Source: Microbacterium salitolerans
Lineage (GTDB): Bacteria; Actinomycetota; Actinomycetes; Actinomycetales; Microbacteriaceae
Assembly (NCBI RefSeq): GCF_019720895.1
Contig: NZ_JAHKSH010000002.1
Location: forward strand, 558,001-622,000
Reading direction: 5' to 3'
DNA: 64,000 nucleotides
The position numbers and the translations under genes were made by a program. Below are positions 38,994 to 51,650 of the stretch, one piece after another. How positions within the stretch are numbered: position 1 is the first letter of the stretch; each line of letters opens with the position of its first letter. Under the pieces are notes generated by a model. It was not told where the DNA came from. It worked only from the letters and a program-made list of their open reading frames with translations, and made no database searches.

Positions 38994-41900
38994 GCGACGC
39001 GCTCCGCTTGGAACTCCTGCAGGCTCTTGACCGCGAAGCCGGCGCGCTGCGATCCCATCGCGCTCACGGCGGCGCCCAGCGTGGCGATCGTGGTGAACAG
39101 CGCCTTGTCGGCCCCCACGGCGGCCGCGCGGATCTCGTACCCGTCGGCGCGCGCGGACATCCCGCTCGGGGTGTTCACGATGATGTCGACCTCGCCGCGT
39201 CCGATCAGGTCGACGACGTTGTCCTCGCCGGTGTCCTGCGTCGCGCTGAACTTGTTGACGAGCTCGACGCGGATGCCGTTGCGGGCAAGGATCTCCGCCG
39301 TGCCGCTCGTCGCGAGCAGACGGAACCCGAGCTCCTGCAGACGGTGCGCCGGCAGGATGACATCGCGCTTGTCGCTGTCGGCCACCGAGATGAACACCGT
39401 GCCGCTCGTCGGGATGCCGCCGTACGCGGCGGCCTGGCTCTTGGCGAACGCGGTCGGGAAGTCGCGGTCGATTCCCATAACCTCGCCCGTCGAGCGCATC
39501 TCCGGGCCGAGAACCGAGTCGACGATCTGTCCGTCCGCCGTGCGGAAGCGCTTGAACGGCAGGACGGCTTCCTTGACGGACACCGGAGCGTCCAGCGGGA
39601 TCCGGGATCCGTCGATCTCCGGCAGCATGCCGGCCGCGCGCAGCTCGGCGATCGAGGATCCCACCATGACCCGGCTCGCGGCCTTCGCGAGCTGGATCCC
39701 CAGCGCCTTCGACACGAACGGAACCGTGCGGCTCGCGCGCGGGTTCGCCTCGATGACGTAGAGGACGCCCGCGCTCATGGCGTACTGGACGTTGAGGAGA
39801 CCACGCACGCCGACGCCCTCGGCGATCGCGCGCGTCGCATCCACGACGCGGTCGATCACGCTGCGACCCAGCGACATGGGCGGGAGGGCGCACGACGAGT
39901 CACCCGAGTGAATCCCGGCCTCCTCGAGGTGCTCCATGATGCCGCCGACGTAGAGCTCCTCGCCGTCGTACAGCGCGTCGACGTCGATCTCGACCGCGTC
40001 ATCGAGGAACCGGTCGACGAGAAGCGGCGCGTCGTGGCCGATGATCGCGCTGGCCTCGATCCGCGCGAAGTAGTCGCGCAGGCTCGTGGTGTCGTACACG
40101 ATCTCCATGCCGCGACCGCCCAGCACGAACGACGGGCGCACGAGCACGGGATAGCCGATCTCCTCGGCGATCTGGACGGCCTCCTCCTCGCTCGTGGCGG
40201 TCCCGTTGCGCGGCGCCACGAGGCCGCCGCGTTCGAGGATCTCGCCGAAGAGCTTGCGGTCCTCGGCGAGGTCGATCGCCGCGGGGCTCGTGCCGAGCAC
40301 GGCGTATCCGGCGTCCTGGATGCCCTGCGCGAGACCGAGGGGCGTCTGTCCGCCGAGCTGGCACACCACGCCGACGATCTCGCCCGAGCGGGATTCGGCG
40401 TGCAGGACCTCGAGGACGTCCTCGAGAGTGAGCGGCTCGAAGTACAGCCGGTCGGACGTGTCGTAGTCGGTCGACACGGTCTCGGGGTTGCAGTTGACCA
40501 TGACGGTCTCGAACCCCGCGTCGCTCAGTGCGAACGATGCGTGGACGCACGAGTAGTCGAACTCCACACCCTGGCCGATGCGGTTCGGACCGGACCCGAT
40601 GATCACGACCTTGCGACGGTCCGACGGGACGACCTCGGTCTCGGCGTCGTACGACGAGTAGTGGTACGGCGTGAGCGCAGGGAACTCTCCCGCACACGTG
40701 TCGACCGTCTTGAACACCGGACGGATCCCGAGCGCGTAGCGCGCCTCGCGCACCTCGGGCTCGGAGAGCCCGCGCAGCTGACCGATCTGCGCATCGGAGA
40801 AGCCGTGCTCCTTCGCGAGGCGGAAGGCCCGCTCATCGAGTTCGTCCGCGCCGTGGATGGCAGAAGCGACCTCGTTGATCAGCACGATCTGATCGAGGAA
40901 CCACGGGTCGATCTTCGTCGCGGCGAACACCTGCTCTGCTGTCGCGCCCAGGCGGAGCGCCTGCTGCACGTCGACGATGCGGCCGTCGGTCGGCGTCTGC
41001 ATCGAGTGGAGCAGGTCGGCCACGGAGCGCGACTGCTCGCCCCAGTGGAACGAGGATCCGCGCTTCTCGATCGAGCGGAGAGCCTTCTGCAGGGCCGTCG
41101 TGTAGTTGCGGCCGATCGCCATCGCCTCGCCGACCGACTTCATCGTCGTCGTGAGGGTCGGATCCGCCGCGGGGAACTTCTCGAACGCGAAGCGCGGGAC
41201 CTTGACGACGACGTAGTCGAGCGTGGGCTCGAACGACGCGGGAGTCACTCCTGTGATGTCGTTGGGCACCTCGTCGAGGCGGTAGCCGAGAGCGAGCTTC
41301 GCGGCGAGCTTCGCGATCGGGAACCCCGTCGCCTTGGAGGCGAGGGCCGACGAACGCGAGACGCGCGGGTTCATCTCGATGACGATGATGCGTCCGTCAT
41401 CGGGGTTGATCGCGAACTGGATGTTGCAGCCGCCCGTGTCGACGCCCACCGCGCGGATGATGTCGATGCCGATGTCGCGGAGGCTCTGATATTCGCGGTC
41501 GGTCAGGGTGAGGGACGGCGCGACCGTGATCGAATCGCCCGTGTGGACGCCGACCGGGTCGACGTTCTCGATCGAGCAGACGACCACGGTGTTGTCGGCC
41601 GTATCGCGCATGAGCTCGAGCTCGTACTCCTTCCACCCGAGGATCGACTCCTCGAGCAGGACCTCCGTCGTCGTCGATTCGACGAGGCCCTGACCGGCCA
41701 TGCGACGCAGCTCGGTCTCGTTGTACGCGAAGCCGGAGCCGAGACCGCCCATCGTGAACGAGGGGCGCACGACCATCGGGTAGCCGAGATCGTCCGCGGC
41801 CGCGAGCACCTCGTCCATCGTGTGGGCGATGCGGCTGCGCGCGACGTCGGCGCCCGACTCGATCACGAGCTCCTTGAACACCTGTCGGTCCTCGCCCTTG

Positions 41901-42271
41901 CGGATCGCGTCGACGTTCGCGCCGATCAGCTCGACGTCGTGCTTCTCGAGGAGTCCGCGCTCGTGAAGCGCCATCGCCGCGTTCAGCGCCGTCTGGCCGC
42001 CGAGCGTCGGGAGGATCGCGTCGGGCCTCTCCTTGACGATGATCGATTCGATGACCTCGGGCGTGATCGGCTCGATGTAGGTCGCGTCCGCGAAGTCGGG
42101 GTCCGTCATGATCGTCGCAGGATTCGAGTTGACGAGGATGACGCGCACGCCCTCCTCGCGCAGCACGCGGCATGCCTGCGTGCCGGAGTAGTCGAACTCG
42201 CACGCCTGGCCGATGACGATCGGCCCGGATCCGATGACGAGAACGGACTGGATGTCGTCGCGCTTAGGCAT
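38990..42271 (-). CDS. carB: Carbamoyl phosphate synthase large subunit
   Basis: Uses two ATP, bicarbonate and ammonia from CarA to make carbamoyl phosphate for pyrimidines and arginine. The protein is 1093 aa: two tandem ATP-grasp halves ([20 protein letters not shown] near the start, [18 protein letters not shown] in the middle) and a C-terminal MGS-like allosteric domain that binds UMP in other bacteria. ATG 42271 overlaps the carA stop by eight bases. Confidence 0.98.
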   Translation of the reverse strand: MPKRDDIQSVLVIGSGPIVIGQACEFDYSGTQACRVLREEGVRVILVNSNPATIMTDPDFADATYIEPITPEVIESIIVKERPDAILPTLGGQTALNAAMALHERGLLEKHDVELIGANVDAIRKGEDRQVFKELVIESGADVARSRIAHTMDEVLAAADDLGYPMVVRPSFTMGGLGSGFAYNETELRRMAGQGLVESTTTEVLLEESILGWKEYELELMRDTADNTVVVCSIENVDPVGVHTGDSITVAPSLTLTDREYQSLRDIGIDIIRAVGVDTGGCNIQFAINPDDGRIIVIEMNPRVSRSSALASKATGFPIAKLAAKLALGYRLDEVPNDITGVTPASFEPTLDYVVVKVPRFAFEKFPAADPTLTTTMKSVGEAMAIGRNYTTALQKALRSIEKRGSSFHWGEQSRSVADLLHSMQTPTDGRIVDVQQALRLGATAEQVFAATKIDPWFLDQIVLINEVASAIHGADELDERAFRLAKEHGFSDAQIGQLRGLSEPEVREARYALGIRPVFKTVDTCAGEFPALTPYHYSSYDAETEVVPSDRRKVVIIGSGPNRIGQGVEFDYSCVHASFALSDAGFETVMVNCNPETVSTDYDTSDRLYFEPLTLEDVLEVLHAESRSGEIVGVVCQLGGQTPLGLAQGIQDAGYAVLGTSPAAIDLAEDRKLFGEILERGGLVAPRNGTATSEEEAVQIAEEIGYPVLVRPSFVLGGRGMEIVYDTTSLRDYFARIEASAIIGHDAPLLVDRFLDDAVEIDVDALYDGEELYVGGIMEHLEEAGIHSGDSSCALPPMSLGRSVIDRVVDATRAIAEGVGVRGLLNVQYAMSAGVLYVIEANPRASRTVPFVSKALGIQLAKAASRVMVGSSIAELRAAGMLPEIDGSRIPLDAPVSVKEAVLPFKRFRTADGQIVDSVLGPEMRSTGEVMGIDRDFPTAFAKSQAAAYGGIPTSGTVFISVADSDKRDVILPAHRLQELGFRLLATSGTAEILARNGIRVELVNKFSATQDTGEDNVVDLIGRGEVDIIVNTPSGMSARADGYEIRAAAVGADKALFTTIATLGAAVSAMGSQRAGFAVKSLQEFQAERVA

Positions 42272-43445
42272 GTGCGCCCTTCTTGCTGAGGGACTCGATG
42301 ACGAGGTCCCGGAAACGGTCGAACAGGTAGTTGGCGTCGTGGGGTCCACCCGCGGCCTCGGGGTGGTACTGCACCGAGAAGGCGGGGATGTCGAGGGCGC
42401 GCAGACCCTCCACGACATCGTCGTTGAGACCCACATGGCTGACCTCGACGCGGCCGAAGCCCGCGGGGCTGTCGAACACGCCCTCCGTGGGCGCCTCGAC
42501 CGCGAAGCCATGGTTGTGCGCGGTGATCTCGACGCGTCCGGTCTGCTTGTCGCGGACGGGCTGGTTGATGCCGCGGTGGCCGAACGGCAGCTTGTACGTG
42601 CCGAGGCCCAGCGCGCGGCCGAGCAGCTGGTTGCCGAAGCAGATGCCGAAGAACGGCAGCCCGTCGCGCAGGACGCCCTGGAGGAGTTCGACGTGACCGG
42701 CGCTGGCGGCCGGGTCTCCCGGGCCGTTCGAGTAGAACACCGCGACAGGGTCGATCGCACGCAGCTCTTCGGCCGTGACGGACTGCGGAAGCACGTGGAC
42801 CTCGAAGCCGCGGCGCGCGAGGTTCTCGACTGTGGCCTGCTTGATGCCGAGGTCGACCACCGCGAGGTTGCCGAGACGCTCTCCCGCCGCGGGCGTGACG
42901 GCCGCAACCTCGACCGACACCTGCGAGGAGAGGTTCTGGCCGGCCATCTCGGGCGCGTCCTGGACGATGCGGAGCTGCTCGTCGTCCGGCAGCGCGGCCG
43001 CGTCACCGGAGAAGACGCCGCCGCGCATGGATCCTTCCGCGCGGATCCGGCGCGTCACCGCGCGGGTGTCGATTCCGGAGATTCCGACGATCTCGTCGCG
43101 TTCGAGGGCCGCATCGAGCGACTCGTCGGCACGCCAGTTCGAGACGACGCGCGAGGGGTCCCGCACGATGTAGCCGGCGACCCAGATGCGACGGGACTCG
43201 GGGTCCTCGTCGTTGACGCCCGTGTTGCCGATGTGCGGCGCGGTCTGCAGCACGATCTGACCCGCGTAGGAGGGGTCAGTGAGGGTCTCCTGATAGCCGG
43301 TCATGCCGGTCGAGAACACGACCTCGCCGAGCGTCGTGCCGCGCGCGCCATAGGCGTACCCCTCGTAGCGCGCGCCGTCCTCGAGGACGAGGACCGCCCG
43401 GTCGCGGTCGAGGAGAGAGGTGAGAGTGGAGGAGGTGGAGGTCAT
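42264..43445 (-). CDS. carA: Carbamoyl phosphate synthase small subunit
   Basis: Class I glutamine amidotransferase subunit of 393 aa. N-terminal swivelling domain, then the amidotransferase nucleophile in [11 protein letters not shown] and the His-Glu pair in [11 protein letters not shown] 43445 overlaps the preceding PH-like gene stop (ATGA). The single carAB pair in the pyr operon probably also serves arginine synthesis, as no second copy is in the window. Confidence 0.98.
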   Translation of the reverse strand: MTSTSSTLTSLLDRDRAVLVLEDGARYEGYAYGARGTTLGEVVFSTGMTGYQETLTDPSYAGQIVLQTAPHIGNTGVNDEDPESRRIWVAGYIVRDPSRVVSNWRADESLDAALERDEIVGISGIDTRAVTRRIRAEGSMRGGVFSGDAAALPDDEQLRIVQDAPEMAGQNLSSQVSVEVAAVTPAAGERLGNLAVVDLGIKQATVENLARRGFEVHVLPQSVTAEELRAIDPVAVFYSNGPGDPAASAGHVELLQGVLRDGLPFFGICFGNQLLGRALGLGTYKLPFGHRGINQPVRDKQTGRVEITAHNHGFAVEAPTEGVFDSPAGFGRVEVSHVGLNDDVVEGLRALDIPAFSVQYHPEAAGGPHDANYLFDRFRDLVIESLSKKGAHA

Positions 43446-43945
43446 CGGATAGCTCCTGTGGGTGTGTCTGCTGCGGCGATCTGCTCGATCGCCGCGACGA
43501 GCGCTGCAGGATCGGACTCTTGCAGGCGCAGATAGGTGTCGAGGATCTGGGTTCCGTCCGTCCAGGCGACGAGCACGAGCCCGTCGCGCTCGACGACGCG
43601 GTCGATCGTCCAGGTGGCGCGACCGGCGCCGACGAGATGGCCGGCGGTGAGGAAGACGGGGGTCTCCCCGGGCATGGACAGCCCGACGCCGTCGGTCGTC
43701 ACCGTGATGTCGACCTTTGCGCGGAACGCGAGCGGCGGGGTGGCGATGCGGTCGAGAGGCGCGTCGTGGCGGGTGGTCGAGACGTAGAGGCCCGAGAACG
43801 TCGCCGTCGCCTCGCCCACGAGCTCGCCGAGCGGAACGGCGACATCTGCGTCCCGGCGTCGTCGGCGACGCCACCCCCACACCATGAGCGCGAGGCCGAT
43901 CACGGCGATCGCGAGCATGATGATCGAGGCGATCTCGCGGGTCAT
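43442..43945 (-). CDS. PH-like membrane protein of the pyr operon
   Basis: Protein of 167 aa: one N-terminal membrane helix (about residues 4-23) followed by a basic RRRRRR patch, then a soluble beta-rich domain resembling a bacterial PH fold. It occupies the same place, between pyrC and carA, as mycobacterial Rv1382, whose function is unknown. It overlaps both neighbours by four bases, so it is made together with the enzymes. A role in membrane attachment of pyrimidine enzymes is possible but untested. Confidence 0.87.
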   Translation of the reverse strand: MTREIASIIMLAIAVIGLALMVWGWRRRRRRDADVAVPLGELVGEATATFSGLYVSTTRHDAPLDRIATPPLAFRAKVDITVTTDGVGLSMPGETPVFLTAGHLVGAGRATWTIDRVVERDGLVLVAWTDGTQILDTYLRLQESDPAALVAAIEQIAAADTPTGAIR

Positions 43946-45248
43946 GCGCCGCCGCCAGCGAGGTCGACGACCTCGCCGTCGGCGAGGGTCGGGTACCCAC
44001 GATGGATCGTCCATCGCACGCTGCCGGGGAGCTCGCGCCCGAGGTAGGGCGAGTTACGGCTGCGTCCTCGCAGGTCGGACGTCTGGAAATCGGCGCGCGG
44101 CGAGGGGTCGTAGAGCGTGAGCTCTGCCGGCTGCCCCGCTTCGATCGGCGTGCCGTGCCCGTCGAGACCGCCGATGCGCGCCGGTGTCGAGGACAGCACG
44201 CGCGCGACGTCGTCCCAGCCGAACGGTCCGTCGTCGACCATCGTTTCGTGCACGATGCGCACGGCGGATTCCAGCCCGACCATGCCGTGCGCTGCTGCGG
44301 CCCACTCGGCGCTCTTCGACTCCGCCGGGTGCGGTGCGTGATCGGTCGCGACGATGTCGATCGTGCCGTCGGCCAGTCCCTCGCGCACGGCCAGGACGTC
44401 CTCCTGGCGACGCAGCGGCGGATTGACCTTGAAGCGCGCGTCGTATCCGCGCGCGTGCTCGTCCGTCAGCAGGAGATGATGCGGCGTCACCTCCGCCGTG
44501 ACGTCGATGCCGCGCTTCTTCGCCCAGCGGACGATGTCGACGCTGCCCGCCGTCGAGAGGTGGCAGACGTGCAGACGGGATCCGACGTGCTCGGCGAGCA
44601 GGACATCCCGCGCGATGATCGACTCCTCGGCCACGGCGGGCCAGCCGGCGAGGCCGAGTTCGGCCGAGACGACGCCCTCATTCATCTGAGCGCCCTCGGT
44701 GAGACGAGGATCCTGGGCGTGCTGCGCGATCACGCCGCCGAAGGACTTCACATACTCGAGCGCGCGGCGCATGATCAGCGGATCCCACACGCAGAAGCCG
44801 TCGTCGCTGAAGACGCGCACACGCGCTCGCGACTCGGCCATCGCGCCGAGCTCCGCGAGTGCGACGCCCTTCTGGCCGACCGTGACGGCGCCGATGGGCT
44901 GGACGGTCGCGTAGCCCGCCGCCTCTCCGAGAGCGAGCTCCTGCTCGACGACTCCCGCGGCATCGGCCACGGGGTGCGTGTTCGGCATCGCGAAGACCGC
45001 CGTGAAGCCTCCTGCCGCTGCCGCACGCGTGCCGGTTGCGATCGTCTCGCTCGCCTCGAAGCCGGGCTCGCGCAGGTGTGTGTGCAGGTCGACGAGGCCG
45101 CGGATCGCCACGAGCCCGTCGGCGTCGATCGTACGCGCGCCCGCGCTGCTGAGGCCGGCTCCGACCTCCGAGATCCGTCCGTCCTCGATGAGGATGTCGG
45201 CACGTTCGCCGCCCTCGATCGCGGCTCCCTGGATGAGGAGCACCTCGC

Positions 45249-45252
<4 letters not shown>
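43942..45252 (-). CDS. pyrC: Dihydroorotase
   Basis: Zinc amidohydrolase cyclising carbamoyl-aspartate to dihydroorotate, 436 aa (class I type). Seen: metal ligands in [10 protein letters not shown], the DDGFCVWDP loop, CHLSTAGS, and ATDHAPH. ATG overlaps the pyrB stop (ATGA). The frame is open upstream inside pyrB, but [10 protein letters not shown] is the expected N-terminus. Confidence 0.98.
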
Positions 45253-46805
<1,553 letters not shown>

Positions 46806-46818
46806 TGCAGGTGTGACG

Positions 46819-46824
46819 AGTCTA
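46819..46824 (-). promoter_or_regulatory. Candidate -10 (TAGACT) of the pyr operon
   Basis: TAGACT, overlapping the nusB stop region, would start transcription near 46812, just before the PyrR hairpin. No convincing -35, so the operon may also be read from nusB. Confidence 0.35.
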
Positions 46825-46825
46825 T

Positions 46826-47236
46826 TCAGTTCGAGCGGGCGATGCGCGCCAGCACGCCGTGCACGAAGGCCCCCGACTCGTCGGTCGAGAGATCCTTCGC
46901 GAGCTCGACGGCCTCATCGATCGCGACCGCCGTCGGCACCTCGTCATTCCAGAGGAGCTCCCACGTGCCGATGCGCAGAAGCGAGCGGTCGACTGTGGGC
47001 ATGCGATCGAGCTTCCAATCGCGGCTGTGCGTCGTGATCTGCTCGTCGATCTCGTCGCCGTGGTCGATGACGCCGTCGACGATCTCGCGGGCATACAGCC
47101 AGGAGGCCTCGCGCTCGGGCTCGCTCGCGGCGCGCTTGGCCTCGGCTGCGAGGGCGACAGCCAGTGCGTCGCCGCGGACGTCAGCCGAGAACAGGATGTC
47201 CAGCGCGCGCTTGCGCGCTTTGGTACGGGAGCTCAC
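46826..47236 (-). CDS. nusB: Transcription antitermination factor NusB
   Basis: All-helical RNA-binding protein of 136 aa acting with NusE/S10 on boxA in rRNA operons. Seen: RTKARKRALDILFSAD at the start and NDEVPTAVAIDEAVELAKDL near the end. GTG 47236 has no good ribosome binding site and lies two bases after the efp stop, so it probably depends on efp translation. pyrR follows 60 bases downstream. Confidence 0.96.
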   Translation of the reverse strand: MSSRTKARKRALDILFSADVRGDALAVALAAEAKRAASEPEREASWLYAREIVDGVIDHGDEIDEQITTHSRDWKLDRMPTVDRSLLRIGTWELLWNDEVPTAVAIDEAVELAKDLSTDESGAFVHGVLARIARSN

Positions 47237-47238
47237 AG

Positions 47239-47802
47239 TCAGTCGTTCACACGGCCGAGGTAGTCGCCCGTGCGGGTGTCGACCTTGACCTTCGTGCCCT
47301 GGTCGACGAAGAGAGGGACCTGGATCTCCGCGCCCGTCTCGACCGTCGCCGGCTTGTTGCCCGCGTTCGAGCGGTCGCCCTGCAGGCCCGGCTCGGTGTA
47401 GGTGATCTCGAGCACGACCGACGGCGGCATCTCGATGTAGAGCGGCAGCCCGTCGTGCATCGCGATCGTGACGTTCATGTTCTCGAGGAGGAACCGCGCT
47501 GCGTCGCCCACGACCTTGTCGGACACGTTGATCTGGTCGTAGTCCTTGACGTCCATGAACACGAAGCTCTCGCCGTCGTTGTACAGGTACTGGTAGTCGC
47601 TGCGGTCGACGTTCTGGATGTCGACCTTGGCGCCGGCGTTGAACGTCTTGTCGACGACCTTGCCCGAGACGACGTTCTTGAGCTTGGTGCGCACGAACGC
47701 ACCGCCCTTGCCCGGCTTCACATGCTGGAACTCCACGACGCTCCAGAGCTGTCCGTCGATCGAGAGGACGACGCCATTGCGGATGTCTGCGGTCGATGCC
47801 AT
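47239..47802 (-). CDS. efp: Elongation factor P
   Basis: Relieves ribosome stalling at polyproline, 187 aa, three beta-barrel domains. The tip loop is [10 protein letters not shown] with Lys32. Many actinobacterial EF-Ps have PGKGP and work without modification of the lysine; here the last residue of that loop is Gly. No EpmA, EpmB or EarP gene is nearby. It is followed by nusB, as in mycobacteria; the pepQ gene often found upstream is missing. Confidence 0.97.
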   Translation of the reverse strand: MASTADIRNGVVLSIDGQLWSVVEFQHVKPGKGGAFVRTKLKNVVSGKVVDKTFNAGAKVDIQNVDRSDYQYLYNDGESFVFMDVKDYDQINVSDKVVGDAARFLLENMNVTIAMHDGLPLYIEMPPSVVLEITYTEPGLQGDRSNAGNKPATVETGAEIQVPLFVDQGTKVKVDTRTGDYLGRVND

Positions 47803-47866
47803 GAGTGGGAAGTTCCGTTTCGTCGATATGAGCGGTGCGAGGGCCGCGAGGGCCCAAGGGGAGATT

Positions 47867-48988
47867 CTACCTGGAACCCGTCTGGACGATTCCGCCCTGC
47901 GGCTGCTCCTCCCCGATCTCCTGGTAGGCGGCGAACAGCAGCGACTGGTCGGGCGCCTGCAGCACGGTGGGCTTGCCGATCTCGTCGAGCACGATGAAGC
48001 GCAGCTGGCCCGCGCGGGTCTTCTTGTCCCGCTGCATCGTCGCGAGCAGCTGGTTCCACGCTCCCGCACGATAGGTCGTCGGAAGGCCGAGCGATGTGAG
48101 GATCGAACGGTGCCGATCCACGGCCTCGTCGCTCAGGCGCCCGGCGAGGCGCGACAGCTCGGCGGCGAACATCATGCCGATCGACACCGCCGCTCCATGG
48201 CGCCACTGGTAGCGCTCGGCGTGCTCGATCGCGTGGCCGAGCGTGTGTCCGTAGTTGAGCGTCTCGCGCAGGCCCGCCTCGCGGAAGTCCTCTCCGACGA
48301 CGACAGCCTTCATCTCGATGGCCAGTTCGATGCACCGCCGGAACTCCGGCGACGCGACGTCCAGCGCACGTGCCGGATCGTTCTCGACGATGTCGAGAAT
48401 CTCCGGGAAGCGGATGAATCCCGCCTTGAGCACCTCGGCGAAGCCCGCGGTCTTCTCGTTCTCGGGCAGCGGCTCGAGCAGCTCGAGGTCGCACAGGACC
48501 GCGCGCGGGGCCCAGAAGGCGCCGACGAGGTTCTTGCCCTCTGCGGTGTTCACCCCCGTCTTCCCTCCGACCGCCGCGTCGACCATGCCGAGGACGGTCG
48601 TCGGAACCTGCACGACGTCGACGCCCCGGAGCCACGTGGCGGCGGCGAAGCCGGCGACGTCCGTCGCGGCTCCCCCTCCGAATCCGACGATCGCATCGCT
48701 GCGCGTGAAGTCGGCCTGCCCGAGGATGCCCCAGAGGAAGCTCGCGACTTCGATGCGCTTCGCGGCTTCGGCGTCGGGGATCTCGGCCAGCAGCACTTCG
48801 AGGTCGCCCGACTCGAGCAGCTCCTCGCGCACCTCGTTCACGATGCGGCCGAGCGAGGGCTGGTGCACGATGAGCACCTTCTTTGCGGCCGCCGGAAGTG
48901 CGGCGCGCAACGCGTGACGCGCGCCGCGCCCCACCGTGACGTCGTATCCGGGTGTGCCGTCGACGTGGATCACCGTCTGGTCAGTCAT
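47867..48988 (-). CDS. aroB: 3-dehydroquinate synthase
   Basis: Second shikimate-pathway step, NAD- and metal-dependent, 373 aa. Seen: [35 protein letters not shown], the metal-binding Glu in GFAEVLKAG, and [16 protein letters not shown] 48988 overlaps the aroK stop by eight bases. A short spacer of 64 bases separates its stop from efp, with no clear terminator. Confidence 0.98.
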   Translation of the reverse strand: MTDQTVIHVDGTPGYDVTVGRGARHALRAALPAAAKKVLIVHQPSLGRIVNEVREELLESGDLEVLLAEIPDAEAAKRIEVASFLWGILGQADFTRSDAIVGFGGGAATDVAGFAAATWLRGVDVVQVPTTVLGMVDAAVGGKTGVNTAEGKNLVGAFWAPRAVLCDLELLEPLPENEKTAGFAEVLKAGFIRFPEILDIVENDPARALDVASPEFRRCIELAIEMKAVVVGEDFREAGLRETLNYGHTLGHAIEHAERYQWRHGAAVSIGMMFAAELSRLAGRLSDEAVDRHRSILTSLGLPTTYRAGAWNQLLATMQRDKKTRAGQLRFIVLDEIGKPTVLQAPDQSLLFAAYQEIGEEQPQGGIVQTGSR

Positions 48989-49544
48989 CGATGCTCTCGC
49001 TCTCCTGATCTCGTGCCGTATCGTGCTCCCGTGCGCCGAGTCGTTCCTCCGCCCACTGGGCGGCCGCATCGACGACGTCCCGCAGCGGCCCGCGCGAGGT
49101 GTCGAATGCGATGTCGGCCAGGCGGTCGTACAGGTGACGGCGCTCGCTCGCGATGCGCTTCCATTCCTCGATCGCGTCGCCCTGGTTCAGCAGCGGCCGC
49201 CTGGCCCCGCGGATCCGCGACGCGACCGTGCGCTCGGACACCGTCAGATACACGACGAGGTGCCGTGCGAGGGCCGCCTGCGTGTCGGGAGAGAGCACAG
49301 CACCGCCGCCGAGGGCGACGACGCCGCCGGCGGCGAGAGCCGACCGGACGGTGTCGCGCTCGATGCGGCGGAACTCCTCCTCGCCGCGATCCGTGAAGAT
49401 GTCCGCAATGCGGCCGTGGTCCTTCACGATCATCGCGTCCGTGTCGGAGAACGTCGTGCCGAGACGCTTCGCGACGCGACGGCCGATGCTCGACTTCCCG
49501 GCCCCCATCGGGCCGATGAAGACGACGGCGCGCTCGTCAGTCAT
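48981..49544 (-). CDS. aroK: Shikimate kinase
   Basis: Phosphorylates shikimate with ATP, 187 aa. P-loop [15 protein letters not shown] at the N-terminus, the shikimate-binding DTDAMI, and GGGAVLS are present. A short acidic C-terminal tail extends past the usual end. ATG 49544 overlaps the aroC stop by eight bases; the upstream open frame is antisense-like extension within aroC. Confidence 0.97.
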   Translation of the reverse strand: MTDERAVVFIGPMGAGKSSIGRRVAKRLGTTFSDTDAMIVKDHGRIADIFTDRGEEEFRRIERDTVRSALAAGGVVALGGGAVLSPDTQAALARHLVVYLTVSERTVASRIRGARRPLLNQGDAIEEWKRIASERRHLYDRLADIAFDTSRGPLRDVVDAAAQWAEERLGAREHDTARDQESESIDD

Positions 49545-50745
49545 GCCGTGCGGACAGCGCGGCGCTGCGGAGCGTCTCCGGAATCGCCGCGAGGTAGGCG
49601 TCGACATTGCGCCGGGTCTCGCTGATCGAGTCGCCCCCGAACTTCTCGAGGAGGACGTCGGCGAGCGTGATCGCGACCATCGCCTCGGCGACGACGCCCG
49701 CAGCGGGCACCGCGCACACGTCGGAGCGCTGGTGGTGGGCGGTCGCCTTCTCCCCCGTCGACACGTCGATCGTCTCCAGCGCATGGGGCACCGTGGCGAT
49801 GGGCTTCATTCCCGCGCGCACACGCAGAACGGTTCCAGTCGACATCCCGCCTTCGGTGCCGCCCGCACGATCGGATCCCCGGACCACGCCGTCCTCCGAC
49901 GGATACAGCTCGTCATGGGCCGCGGATCCGCGGCGGCGCGTCGTCTCGAAGCCGTCGCCGACCTCGACGCCCTTGATCGCCTGGATGCTCATGAGCGCCT
50001 GCGCGAGCTTGCCGTCGAGCCGCCGATCCCAGTGCACGTGCGATCCGAGACCCGGCGGGAGTCCGTAGGCCAGCACCTCGACGATGCCGCCCAGCGTGTC
50101 GCCCGCCTTGCGGGCGTCGTCGACCTCATCGACCATGCGCGCGCTCGTGGCCGCATCGAAGCATCGCAGCGGATCCGCGTCAAGGGTGTCGACGTCGTCG
50201 GGCGACGGGGCGGGCGCGCCCGCGGGCGCAGCGACGGGGCCGATCGAGAGCGTGTGACTCACGAGACGGATGCCGAGCTCGCCGAGGAACCTGCGCGCGA
50301 CGGCGCCGAGCGCGACGCGTGCCGCCGTCTCGCGAGCGCTCGCGCGCTCGAGGATGGGGCGCGCGGAGTCGAAGTCGTACTTCTGCATGCCGACGAGATC
50401 GGCATGCCCGGGACGCGGGCGCGTGAGCGGAGCGCCTCGTCCGCGGGACTTCGCGCTGAGCTCCGTCGGCTCGGCGTTCATCACCTCGGCCCACTTCGGC
50501 CACTCGGTGTTGCCGATGCGCAGCGCGACGGGGCTGCCGATCGTCAGGCCCTGGACGATGCCGCTCGAGATCGAGAGCTCGTCCTGCTCGAACTTCATCC
50601 GCGATCCGCGGCCGTAGCCGAGCTTGCGGCGCTGCAGGTCGTTCTGAATGTCCTGCGGGGACACGGGGACGCCGGAGGGAAGACCCTCGATGATGGCGAC
50701 GAGTTCGGGGCCGTGCGATTCACCGGCCGTCAGCACGCGGAGCAT
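49537..50745 (-). CDS. aroC: Chorismate synthase
   Basis: FMN-dependent last step to chorismate, 402 aa. Signatures: [18 protein letters not shown] at the start, [11 protein letters not shown] region and [20 protein letters not shown] lies seven bases upstream of the ATG at 50745, suggesting a promoter for aroC-aroK-aroB separate from the aroE transcript. A GGA in the same gap could act as a weak ribosome binding site. No dehydroquinase (aroQ/aroD) gene is in the window. Confidence 0.98.
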   Translation of the reverse strand: MLRVLTAGESHGPELVAIIEGLPSGVPVSPQDIQNDLQRRKLGYGRGSRMKFEQDELSISSGIVQGLTIGSPVALRIGNTEWPKWAEVMNAEPTELSAKSRGRGAPLTRPRPGHADLVGMQKYDFDSARPILERASARETAARVALGAVARRFLGELGIRLVSHTLSIGPVAAPAGAPAPSPDDVDTLDADPLRCFDAATSARMVDEVDDARKAGDTLGGIVEVLAYGLPPGLGSHVHWDRRLDGKLAQALMSIQAIKGVEVGDGFETTRRRGSAAHDELYPSEDGVVRGSDRAGGTEGGMSTGTVLRVRAGMKPIATVPHALETIDVSTGEKATAHHQRSDVCAVPAAGVVAEAMVAITLADVLLEKFGGDSISETRRNVDAYLAAIPETLRSAALSARHD

Positions 50746-50752
50746 GCCGTCC

Positions 50753-50758
50753 AGCCTA
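50753..50758 (-). promoter_or_regulatory. Candidate leaderless -10 (TAGGCT) for aroC
   Basis: TAGGCT is followed after seven bases by the aroC ATG. It lies in the 50-base gap after aroE. No clear -35. Confidence 0.4.
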
Positions 50759-50795
50759 CGGCCACTCGAGGGGTGGCGACGAACCGCACGTCATG

Positions 50796-51650
50796 CTAGG
50801 ACGTGGTGAGGGCGGCGCGCATGGCCTCGACGACGGCGGATTCGTCATCGACCGGCGCAGACGGGTCTCCGTTCACGAAGATCCGCACCTGGAGCACGGC
50901 CTGGTGCAGGAGCATCGGGAGGCCGTGATGAGCGGCTCCGCCCCAGGCACTCGCGAGCGGGGTCGGCCAGGGGCTGTAGGCCACGTCGAACAGCAGGCCG
51001 CCGCGTCGCGACAGGCTCTCGAGCGCGTGCTCCGACAGCGCGGTCCCGCCCGGAAGCGTCGCGATCGTCAGGTCCACGGGGGCTGAGGCATCGTCGACCG
51101 CGACGACGTGCGCAGCGACGCCCGCGCGGTCCCCCAGAGCGATGAGGTGCGCCGCGCGCTCCGGCCTTCTCGCGGCGATCTCGACGACGTCGACGTCGAG
51201 CTCCGACAGGGCGACGAGTGCCGACGTCGCCGTCGCCCCGGCGCCGATGATGCGCACGGACCGCGCGGCATCGGCGCCGATCTCGCGCAGGGCCAGGGCG
51301 ATGCCCCCGACGTCGGTGTTGAAGGCGAGCGGTCCGTCGCCCTCGCGCTCCTCGAGACGTGGCAGATCGCCGGGCTCGCCGAAGAACAGCGTGTTCGCCA
51401 CGCCCGTAAGCTGGGCGCGCCTCCCCCGCCATGCGGCCGCCCGGAACGCGTGCTCCTTGAGCGGGTAGGTGACCGCGATGCCGCGGACACGCGACTCCGC
51501 GAGACGCTCAGCGAACCGAGCCGCTGGAACCTCTCGCCGGGTGAATCCCCAGTCGAGCCCCAGCGCGCGATACGCCGCGTGGTGAAGAAGGGGCGACCGA
51601 CTGTGTCCGATCGGGTCGCCCCAGACCTCGAGGCGCGCGCCCGAGTTCAT
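50796..51650 (-). CDS. aroE: Shikimate dehydrogenase
   Basis: Reduces 3-dehydroshikimate with NADPH, 284 aa. Seen: substrate motif GDPIGHSRSPLLHHAAY, catalytic Lys in VTYPLKEHA, NTDVGG, and dinucleotide site IIGAGATATSALV. ATG 51650 overlaps the mltG stop by one base (TGATG). Followed by a 50-base gap and aroC. Confidence 0.97.
   Translation of the reverse strand: MNSGARLEVWGDPIGHSRSPLLHHAAYRALGLDWGFTRREVPAARFAERLAESRVRGIAVTYPLKEHAFRAAAWRGRRAQLTGVANTLFFGEPGDLPRLEEREGDGPLAFNTDVGGIALALREIGADAARSVRIIGAGATATSALVALSELDVDVVEIAARRPERAAHLIALGDRAGVAAHVVAVDDASAPVDLTIATLPGGTALSEHALESLSRRGGLLFDVAYSPWPTPLASAWGGAAHHGLPMLLHQAVLQVRIFVNGDPSAPVDDESAVVEAMRAALTTS

Noticed and set aside
39008-42289. Long plus-strand open frame opposite carB
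   Set aside because: Antisense shadow of a highly conserved enzyme in a high-GC genome.
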